NCBI GenBank assembly: GCA_039602395.1
Contig: JBCNJP010000010.1
Span: 95,633,729 to 95,697,728 of the forward strand
Length of the DNA stretch: 64,000 nt
Source: Deinandra increscens subsp. villosa
Taxonomy: Eukaryota; Streptophyta; Magnoliopsida; Asterales; Asteraceae
Reading direction: 5' to 3'
The stretch's first letter is position 1. Every line of letters starts with the position of its first letter. The translations under genes were made by a program, and so were the position numbers. This document shows positions 55,403-64,000 of the stretch, piece by piece. Below the pieces are notes generated by a model that worked only from the letters and a program-made list of their open reading frames with translations, had not been told where the DNA came from and ran no database searches.

Positions 55403-55640
55403 ATGTATGCAGATAATACCAATGCCATCAGCATCACCAACAATCCTGTGAAGCATTCAAAGACATACACCTTGAAACCATGTATCATTTTATTAGAGAT
55501 TGTGCGGAAAAGAAGTTAAACAAATTACATCATGTTCCAACTGAAAACCAATTGGATGACCTATTTAATAAATCTTTTGATGAGGTAAGATTCTCTTACC
55601 TCATCACAGCCAGTGGAATGATGAACTCTGATTAAACCAC
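55403..55640 (+). pseudogene. Copia RNase H C-terminal remnant
   Basis: In shifting frames: ADNTNAISITNNPVKHSKT, then FIRDCAEKKLNKLHHVPTENQLDDLFNKSFDE and a FSYLITASGMMN-type end. This matches the end of copia RNase H. The reverse-transcriptase core between 54512 and 55403 is absent and must have been deleted before or at the time of the insertion. Confidence 0.75.
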
Positions 55641-55799
55641 GTCTTTTCAAATCAAAAAGATTTTTTTTGGAACCGTAACTTGATACGAAAAGAAAACAAA
55701 AAGATATTTCTCTTGTAAAATTAAAACAATTTTTTCATAATTTAGAACCCCTGTTCAATTTTGTGAAAATTATCTTGAGAAATACTTTAACAATAAACT

Positions 55800-56140
55800 C
55801 CTGTGCAACCAGGATAATCTACCGGGTTAACCTTTGAAAACTGCAACCGGGATAACCTATTGGGTTAACCATTATAAAATTCAACCAGGATAACCTACTG
55901 GGTTAAACTTTGAAAACTCTAACCGGGATAATGTACCGCGGCAACCTTTGAAATGTCCTTAAGCCACAAGCTGAATGAGTGAACCGAAGTAATCTCAATC
56001 GGGATAACCTACCAAGTTAACCTTTACCGGGGTAACTTCACAAGTTTAATATTTTAAACTCTTGAGGAAATTAGGGTAAAGGTTTTCCTTACCTGGATAA
56101 CTTTCACCAGGGTAACTTCACCCGAGTTAAAATCAACCGA
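55800..56140 (+). repeat. ggataacctaccgggttaacc repeat in the post-pol spacer
   Basis: About seven diverging copies of an accggg-ataacctaccgggttaac unit, spaced 35-50 bp. It occupies the same position, between pol and the third gene, as the second GTTTACGA array of the 12.6-kb element, but uses a different word. Confidence 0.85.
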
Positions 56141-56482
56141 CATAGCCACATCTTAAGATTCCTTATTACTGAGGTAATCTCAAGATATTTTCAACTTTCA
56201 ACCCTGAGGGTCTATCTTGTAAATATCTCCTATGTCAGCTGTAATGTGTTGCGCCATACTCTCGACATAAGTGGGATAAACTGTCAGACATGATGTCGGT
56301 CCCACTTGCACTTTTCAGTAACCGTTTCTCTCTCCAAATTAATCAAAAGGCGTTTTTAAGCCCTAAACCGTCACTTTGTCCTTTTTCCCCAAATTATCAA
56401 ACTCTCAAACCTGTAACTCTCTTACATTTCACTTCAAATCAAACCCAAATTACTCATCTTTTTCAAAGTCAAACATCACAAA

Positions 56483-58395
56483 ATGGCACTGAAGAAGAAA
56501 GCAACTAAGGGTGAAGCATCATCGCTACCAAAATCGCTCTAGTTCTCTGAGCACAACATAATTGATATGCTTGTTAAGAATTAACAATCCGAACCATTTC
56601 ACAAGATGATAGATTACCTACTGGAGTCCACTCTACATTTTGCATTGACTGTGAACCCTCCCATCGACGTGGAGCGAATTGAAGAATTTTGGAAGACGAA
56701 AAAATAAGGCCAATAGTGAAAAATAAGGAGAATTTGCGATTGCTTCTGTGGTACAAAACACAAAAGTGTCAATCAGTGAAGAAAAAATCAGAAAGCACCT
56801 CAAGTTTTGAAGACATTTACAGTGTTTCTCGAGTCGAAAAGAGTGAATATTTTGACACATGAGGGCTATTGGCTATGGCGGAGAAAAAGGAAAACCTATA
56901 AAGAAGGGGCAACTCCCATTTCAATGGCGATTCCTGGCACACATTCTTGTAGTATGCTTGACTCCAAAGAAGACTTCTTATCATGAATTGGCTGCTGAGC
57001 AAGCCTACACTCTTCATTGCTTGGCCAGAAATTAAAAATTTAATTCTTCGAAAATGGTGTTTGAAGGAATGCTAGCCAATTTGGTACAGGATTCGGCTAA
57101 ATTTTTTTACATGTACCCTAGGTTCCTTAAACACAACTTATCTTGTGAAATACCAAATTTATAAACCTCAAACAAACTTTTCATTCAATGACCTATGAAT
57201 GAAATGACTTTTGAGCAATTGTTAACAAATTTGAAGGTAAAAAAATACAATGGCCAAGACATTAACCATCCTATGCCAACTGGTAAAACTGCATAGGGTG
57301 CTCGTGAGCTAAATGCTCCTGAGCAACCCACTATTTCCACTGCCGAGCAACCTGCTTAAGGGAACAATACTGCCACACCGACAGTTGTTGAACCCAACAT
57401 TTGTCACTTCTTTTCAACTTGAGAAACCTACCAAAAAGAGGAAGAAGCCATCTAAAATAATTATTCCTCCCACTTCCACCCCACCTGTTTTCCAAGAAAT
57501 TTCGATTACTGAAACTGCTAGGTCTCCTCCACCTGAGCAAGTTAAAGCCACCCAAGCTTCTAGCCCTGTCAAGATCAATGTACCTAGGCAGAAGAAAGGC
57601 AAAAGAAATGCCACCACTGCTGATCATACTTCTAAGGAAGTTGACCCCTTAGATTTGGATGCACTATTCCCATCCACAAGATTAACTCTACTAAAATTAA
57701 TCTTCAAAATGCATGAGGGTGATGTTGGTGAATTCTCTGCACCATATGATATGACCTCACCTAAAACTTTATTTGCAAGTGAGTCACTGATTGACCTTAA
57801 AAGCTCACCTTGTATCCCACACTCTCCTAAGGAGGTGAATTTAAGTGGTAATGAAGAAATTCATACAGAAAGGGCTGGTACTACACTTAGGTCCCAACTG
57901 GATCAAGTGGACAGTACTAACATCACTAAGACACAATATGTGGAAACTATCCCACCATTTTCACCTAAGGGGCCTTCACTGGCACCAAAGGGAATAGTTA
58001 GTGATGACAGGAATCGCAGGAGCCAATAAAACCAGGGTGGTGAGGTTGATCGAACTAGGTTTGATGCCTCATCTTTGCTCAAGGATACTGATAAATAACT
58101 TAAGAGTAGTTAATCACTTAAAGAATTGACGACATTGTACCTAGATCTCAACAAGCAGTCATTGTCACTAACTCAAATTGTCAAGTTACAGGGAGAGGAA
58201 TTAGTGCAACTCAAAACTGAAAAGTCAAAGCCGGCTGTTCATGAAGCTTCAACTCCAGCTGTTCAAGAGTTATGCAATTCAAATGTATTCAACTTTCAAA
58301 CTTCTTGTTCTTTACTCCAGCTGTTCAAGAGTTATGCAATTCAAACCCTACACAATAACAAATGTCAGACCGTCACAAATCCCCAACTAAATTGA
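56483..58395 (+). pseudogene. Decayed third gene behind pol, homologous to 44926-47495
   Basis: From ATG 56483 the reading, with many stops and shifts, gives a DYLLESTLHFALTVNPPI segment, then IEEFWKT, then LPFQWRFLAHILVVCLTPKKTSYHELA, KFNSSKMVFEGMLANL and MYPRFLKHN (about 57060-57130). The motifs EFWxTA, KFNxSKM and PRF occur in the same order and spacing as in the third gene of the 12.6-kb element, so the two are homologous. A Pro/Thr-rich linker (57300-57600) and a short coiled-coil-like stretch (58126-58230) follow. The gene family was thus present in at least two copia lineages. Confidence 0.65.
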
Positions 58396-59468
58396 TTTGT
58401 AGTAGTGGAAGTTAGGGTTATCGAACCTAGGGAATATGTGGAAATTGACTAATTGATTAACTAACTATTAACTAACTTAACTATAATTATCACTTAACCT
58501 AAAATTGAACTAGATTGCCTCTTGGCTGTTTTTGAATGAGTTGGAGTGAATTAACTAAAAATTAACTAACTTGAAACTAGAGAATGGATTAAACTATCAA
58601 ATGGGAGGAAGCTAACCACTTTTGGGTCCTAGTTGGCTACCGATCTAGGCAAAACTTAATCAACTACTAATAACACATAGACATGCTCCCCAATTGCCTA
58701 ATTGACCTAATATCTTAAGTTTCTAATAGGCTGCTTAGTTCCTGCCACAAGAAAGTGCTAGATCATGATAGTTGACCATTAAAACCCTAATTTACTAGTT
58801 GGTTAAACAAATTCAGCATGTGGGTACTCAACGGTTGTAAGAAAAACCGGAACATTTAGTAATTAGCAGTTAAGAAGAGAACGATTTTACACAACCATTC
58901 ACCAAAAGCAGTTAGAGGTGATTAGCCGGACATGACTAACAACACAGGCATGATTTAACTAAAATATGCATAAATAAATAATACCGAATGATTAGAATTC
59001 TTCAAAACCTTCAAATAATGGTGAAAAGTCGTAACCCTAGTGCTCTGGACGTCCAAGAATGAGAATGTGTGTATAATGACTTAACAAACAAGTTTAAATA
59101 GTAAACCCTAATTTTTCTTCTGTCGACCGATTTGGGGCGTACCACCCCAAAGTATGCAAAGTTGGGTGTACCGCCCGAATTTCTAACTTCGACTGGTTTC
59201 CTTCAGTTTAGGGCGTACCGCCCTATTCTCTTCACTTCTGGGCCTACCACCCCAGAATGCATCTCAGGAACTTTCTTCAATTCTTCTAAGTCTTCACTTG
59301 CTTTCCGATCGTTTCTCGACCTCTGTACCGCTCAGCTTCAGATTTCTTTATAAAAGCTCAGATTTTGCATGTTTAGCTCCTGGTACCTTAGAACACAAAA
59401 ACTGTGAAAATGCAATGTCATCCAACGTCATCAGTCTAGTTTGTGTTTGATTTTTGATGTGACAGACA
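58374..59468. mobile_element. Probable insertion of unknown class in the post-pol region
   Basis: The third-gene/3' region is interrupted by about 1.1 kb of unrelated DNA bounded by cagac on both sides (58369-58373 and 59469-59473). Its ends look inverted: it begins cgtcacaaatcc and ends tttttgatgtga. It contains gtaccgccc-type words (59130-59250) and no gene. The borders are tentative. Confidence 0.4.
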
Positions 59469-60038
59469 TGTTGATGAATAAAAAGGGAGAAGTTAATGAT
59501 CCTGTTGATCAAAGCATTGTTGTTGATGCTCGTGTTGATAAAGCGGCTGGATATGACTTACCCAACTAGAGAATATGATGTTTAGGGGAAGTTTGTTGGT
59601 TCTATTAATGCTTCCTAAGGTAGTAAAGAAAATGTTCATAAGTTAAGGGGAAGCTAGATGCATAAATGCATTTGTTGAAGAGAAGAATGCAGATCAGGCA
59701 GATTAAGTGAATGTCATGTTACCACAACAACAACTAAGTATGCCATAGATAGAGGTGTTTGGAAATTTATCCTCTGAAAAGAAAGGCACTTCAAAATAGT
59801 TAACAATGATTCAACAAGGACTGGAGTTCAATCTAGATAAGCAAGTGTATGAGAATCCTCCTCTCTTAACTTTTTCATCTTTAGAAGTCCATGCTGATGC
59901 TGATAGAGATAAAGAACCAACAAGAGTCTCTCGTGCTGCCCAATAAAGATTGTAGAAGAAAAGATCTTCACCAACACCTATACTAGCAAGTAAAGAACAA
60001 GAAGTTTGAAAGTTGAAAACATTTAATACCACAAGCCT
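59469..60038 (+). other. Post-third-gene region of the decayed copia element
   Basis: Coding-like scraps with many stops (for example 59470-59570 and 59820-59990), leading to the polypurine tract. Probably the 3' end of the third gene, too decayed to read. Confidence 0.4.
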
Positions 60039-60047
60039 AGGGGAAGA
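60039..60047 (+). other. Polypurine tract of the decayed copia element
   Basis: AGGGGAAGA, identical to 47517-47525, directly before the 3' LTR. Confidence 0.8.
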
Positions 60048-60339
60048 TTTTAGGGTTATATTTAGAGGCTTGTGTATTAAATACGTAATTAGTTGTTGGT
60101 CAGTTTCAAGAGAGATAAGGTGCGGAGAGGAGATATTCGGTTCTCTCAAGCGTGGGTGTACCAGATTAGTTCTCTAATAAATTGTGTACAATATCATCAA
60201 GGTTATTGAGTATCGTTATTCATTTATCTTGTTGTTCATCGTTTTATATATCATCTTATGTTCTTGAATCATCTCGTGTACGAGATTCCACACCGTATTA
60301 GAGATTAGGATAGCGTGTGAGGACAAATTGATCCTTCCA
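60048..60339 (+). repeat. 3' LTR of the decayed copia element
   Basis: Starts TTTTAGGGTTATATTT (the TG end has decayed) and ends about GATCCTTCCA. It shares gaatcat-tc-gta-cgagattcc and related phrases with the downstream half of the 12.6-kb element's LTR. No 5' partner exists in the window. Confidence 0.65.
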
Positions 60340-62480
60340 ATACCATTAGGTGACCTTATGTTTAGGTTTTATAACATGACTGAGGTACATGGCACGCGCC
60401 CGTGCTAAGACATGATTGAGATTTAATCTCTGTGAGAACCAAAATTCTAACATGCACATGTACTTACAAAACTATTGTTTATGAGTTACTCGCTAGGGCT
60501 CACCAACAACTTTAGTTATTGACGTGTTTTAGTTCATATTACATGGAAGTAGCAGCAGGCGAAGCAGGGCAACACTTGAAGGGAATAAACATCTAGTTAG
60601 CTAGTCAGGGTGAGAAGACCGTGTTACTAGCATTTTAGGAGTGGTATTAGACAGATGTCTAGATATCATATTCTCCTCTCAGTTTATATTTCATATCTTT
60701 ATGGATATGTGGACGCATATATTGTCTTAGGGTCATCTGGGGCATTAATATTTATGATGTAGAAACCTTTTTAGTCAGTGTTGCAAGTATTGTTTGTTTA
60801 CACTCAGTTTCGGAATGACCACTCTGTATAAGTTTATATATGTTTTGCTTCCGCGAGTTCTGATACGGACCGGTTGGGTCAACAAACTCCTCACCTTGGG
60901 CAGGGGCGACGGGGGTGTGACACTATTAGACTGAATTTCCAAAAATTCGGTCCTTGCATGTGGCTTCATCACATGATAGTTAAACCAATATATCAGATTC
61001 GCCCTCTGATTGTGATCTCATATATTTTTCAATTGTTAGTTGACATTCTTTTCTTTAATAAAGTTCCTGAATCTTTATTTTCACAAAGACAAGTTCTATA
61101 AAGCATCTTGACATTTGTGTTATTTGCCTTATGATGAAGAATTCGTGTTGATTGAAACTCTTATCTAATGAATTTTTTAATATTCTAAATCGCTATAGAG
61201 TATTATGAAATTGAATTTAATAAGATTATACTTTAGGCCTCATTCCAGAATCACATTCTTCAACCCTAAAGATCTAAACAATCGGGATTGCTCCTTGTTC
61301 AGATTTAAATTTAGAATTATCTGGGAGTTTTGTGTCAATTAGCATTCTGCATATCTTTCACGATTCTACTGATTAGGTCATACTTAAGAAATCTAATATT
61401 TTTAATTTGAATTTTATTACTCCCTTAAACATAATTCCTATGTTTGATAATGGATCTTATTTAAATGACTAGTTGTTTCTAGCTACAACAAGATCGCTAT
61501 AGGGAAATTCAACACCTTGACTATGAACTCCATAAAGTACCGTATCTTGTATTCGCATCTTGAGACAACTCCATTTTAAGTAATAACATATGTAGAACAC
61601 AAATTGATGCAATTGGCATGACAAAATAATCAAGCATATTTTCAACCAAAATGAAATGTTTAGAACATAACATCAATTTCAGCGAACAAAAACAAAAGTC
61701 AAAAATAAGTTTTATAGTCATACTAAAAACCAAACACAAAGTATTTTAGCTCAAAAGAAAGGAAACATGAAATGTTTCACTTTCAAGGTCAGTAATCTTA
61801 ATTTAGCTTTCAGGCTCTTCCATTTCCTTTTTACATGCGATAACAACTGAATAACAACAATTGTTAATATAAGAACACATTATTCAAATAACACGAATCT
61901 GGTTTACAAGTTTGAATAGTCAAGCAGGTTCGACCTTCCGGAGCAACCTGGATCAACCAGTTAAACCTTTTATGACACAAGTTCAGTCTAGTTTAAAAAT
62001 CTGGTTCAAAATATTACTTCTAACATATTGTTTGCATTTATTTTGCTAATTATCTTTCCAACCTCATGCCTTTTTATTTACAAGAATTTTAAGTGACATT
62101 CTGTTATGAAACGTTCATTTAGGGAGTTAGCCTAATTGCTAACAACTATACCACATTGGATAACATGCGACCCAGTTCAAGGTTCAACAAAGAGCCTGAC
62201 GAAAGAAAGGTAACGAGATACAAAAGAGGGAAGAATCAGAGAATAGGGATTATGGAAGATATGTTTAGTGTGTGTTCTTCTTTCCCGTCTTCAATACCTA
62301 ATTGTGTGTTAGTAGTGAAATACCTATTCATTACACATTCCACAAGACGATAACAAGAATTATAGTTATTCTTGAGAAATTTATTCTTTAGACATGAAAT
62401 TTAACTAACATGCATTTCATAGTTGAATTTTTTTTGTTTCAGAGCCTGATATAAATTATTAACAAGTGTGATTTTGAAGT
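60340..62480. other. Non-coding DNA with an LTR 3' end near 60922
   Basis: At 60905-60922 gacgggggtgtgaca is the same terminus type as the solo LTR ending at 32426, so 60350-60922 is probably the 3' part of a truncated LTR of that class. The rest is AT-rich with short frames only. No gene recognised. Confidence 0.45.
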
Positions 62481-62821
62481 TTTAGTTACATCTAAACTGA
62501 AGATGGATCTCAGAATCGTTATGATTGAATCGAAAGAACTTAGAACAAAATTGAGAGAATGAGCAATGTGTATTGAAAACTTAATTAACAGCTAATTACA
62601 AAGTAAACAGGGATCTTATATCCGCTAATATAACAAACACTAACGGTAATACAAAAATTACACAACAAACCCCTGAACTATGATTGGGATTACAAAACAG
62701 TCCCAAACTTTATTTCTATCATACTCCCCCTAATTCCAAGCAATGACAAACCAACATCATTATGATTGGGATTACAAACCCCGACTATGATTGCAAAAGT
62801 CCCAAACTTTATTCTATCATA
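62481..62821 (-). repeat. Probable 3' LTR of the terminal copia element, with duplicated U3 edge
   Basis: On the minus strand a GGGGGGAGTATGATAG polypurine/LTR-start junction lies at about 62818-62830. A second, near-identical junction is at about 62718-62732, because about 90 bp (62675-62762 against 62763-62850) are tandemly duplicated. The far end of the LTR is uncertain. Confidence 0.5.
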
Positions 62822-62939
62822 CTCCCCCCAAGCAATGACAAACCAACATCATTATGTAACAGATCCAGGACTTGATTACATTAATGTGTTAATATCCCAT
62901 TCCTATAGAATCAAGTTGAAGCACCTGCACTTATTGTCT

Positions 62940-64000
62940 TCACTTGAACTCAAACACTCCAATCATTTGTTTGAAAGCTTCAAACATGTTTCTTGGAACT
63001 GCCTTCGTCAATACACCAGCCTTCTGTCTTTCACTTCTTACAAAGTCAACACGAATTTGACCATTTTCTATACACTCTCTTATGAAATGATATCTAAGAT
63101 TATATGTTTGGACCTACAATGAAAAACTGGACTTTCATGAGTGCAATAGCTGACTTATTGTCAAATATAACACAACTTCTCCCTGCCTTTTACCTGTTAT
63201 CTCCTACAACAATCCACTTAACCAGATTGCCTGGCAAGCTGCTGATGTAGCTGCCATGAACTTAGCTTCACAACTAGAAAGAGCTATTGTTCTCTACTTT
63301 GAAGAATACCACGAAACTGCAGCCCCATTGTAAAAGAATATATTACCTGATGTGCTTTTACCAACTATGCTATCCATGAGATGGTTGTTGTCACTATACC
63401 CAAACAATTCTTTGCCTTTACCTCTTTTATACATCAGTCCATGATTGATTGTTCCCTTCACATATCTTATCAGATGCTTAATAGCCTTAAAGTGTGCCTC
63501 TCTTGGTTCCTGCATAAACCTGCTCAAATAACCAACTGCATAGCAAATATCTGGCCTAGTTTGTGTAAGATATCTTAGAGAACCTATTAACTTCCTATAG
63601 TTTGTTTCTTCCACAACCTCACCACCTTCTTCCTTCTACAACTTAAGACCATTGTATCTTACTTCCATTGCACCCTTCTAGACCTGCAAGTTTTACTATC
63701 TTAGTAGCATATGCAGATTGCTTAAGAATAATGACATCCTCAACTTCTAATCCAAGGTAATAACTAAGCACCCCTAAATCAGCCATTTCAAACTTTGTTT
63801 TCATTTCCTTTTTGAACAACTCAGTTTCTCTATCATGACTACCAATTACTAACAAATCATCCACATAAACACATACTATTAGGCTTGATTGCTCTTTATT
63901 CCTAAAGTATACTGCTTGTTCATGCATACACCTAGTAAATTCAAGTTCCTTCAAGTCTTTATTCAGTTTGACATTGCAAGCTCTAGGAGCTTGCTTTAAC
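62940..64000 (-). pseudogene. Copia Pol remnant: RT end and RNase H, runs off the window
   Basis: The minus strand reads LKQAPRA at the window edge, then the catalytic YVDDLL (about 63865), FEMADLG and YYLGLEV. After a frameshift near 63650 come YRKLIGSLRYLTQTRPDI, IRYVKGT and KSTSGNIFF, then ALSSCEAKFMAA and LRYHFIREC. It ends at the TGA at 62940-62942 after FEAFKQMIGVFEF. Several frameshifts or stops break it, and a D-to-N change is seen in the RNase H SDNN segment where SDxDW is usual. The 5' part lies beyond 64000. Confidence 0.8.

Larger units (their letters stand above)
52166..60339 (+). mobile_element. Decayed copia element related to the 12.6-kb one, 5'-truncated
   Basis: It begins in the last codons of gag (a QAWVP segment at about 52208), passes through protease, integrase and the start of reverse transcriptase, and lacks most of reverse transcriptase. 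It then has the RNase H end, a repeat-rich spacer, a decayed third gene, the same AGGGGAAGA polypurine tract and a 3' LTR. No 5' LTR or gag body is present. It is interrupted by a copia-LTR fragment (54518-55397) and probably another insert (about 58374-59468). Many stops and frameshifts show it is old. Confidence 0.8.

Overview
The window looks like plant nuclear DNA, and almost all of it is transposable elements. It is AT-rich, contains a 500-base assembly gap, and shows no intact host gene, rRNA or tRNA gene. The lineage is probably a composite (Asteraceae): the ORF behind pol in two copia elements resembles a protein family I remember as abundant in composite genomes. That placement is from memory and was not checked.

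Layout. 1-1472: LTR-like non-coding DNA. 1473-1972: N gap. 1973-4303: minus-strand Ty1/copia element (gag, primer-binding site, 5' LTR) cut by the gap. 5532-9065: hAT element with a perfect 8-bp target duplication, carrying a CACTA end. 9847-10653: second hAT element, of another terminal type. 12076 to about 14840: decayed PIF/Harbinger element with both genes. 16942-33593: old copia element inflated to 16.6 kb by a gag-only copia element (22698-28017), a 2.6-kb solo LTR (29842-32426) and probably one more LTR-like block.

33741-48816 is a three-level nest. An RTE-type LINE is split by a fragment of a second reverse-transcriptase gene. That fragment is split by a near-intact 12.6-kb copia element (35352-47914). 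48879-51460 holds tRNA-like modules, one split by a third hAT element (49919-51416). About 52170-60339 is a decayed relative of the 12.6-kb copia element, with its own insertions. The window ends in a minus-strand copia pol fragment (62940-64000).

The most interesting object is the 12.6-kb copia element. Gag and pol are open. A long third gene follows pol behind what looks like its own 5' UTR and a leader-intron acceptor. An octamer, GTTTACGA, is amplified both before gag and before the third gene. The gag/pol junction has a splice-acceptor-like TAG, and a strong donor-like site inside gag would join the two frames in phase. The decayed relative keeps both the third gene and the acceptor-like junction, so neither is peculiar to one copy. 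All functional statements are inferences from sequence; no search was run.
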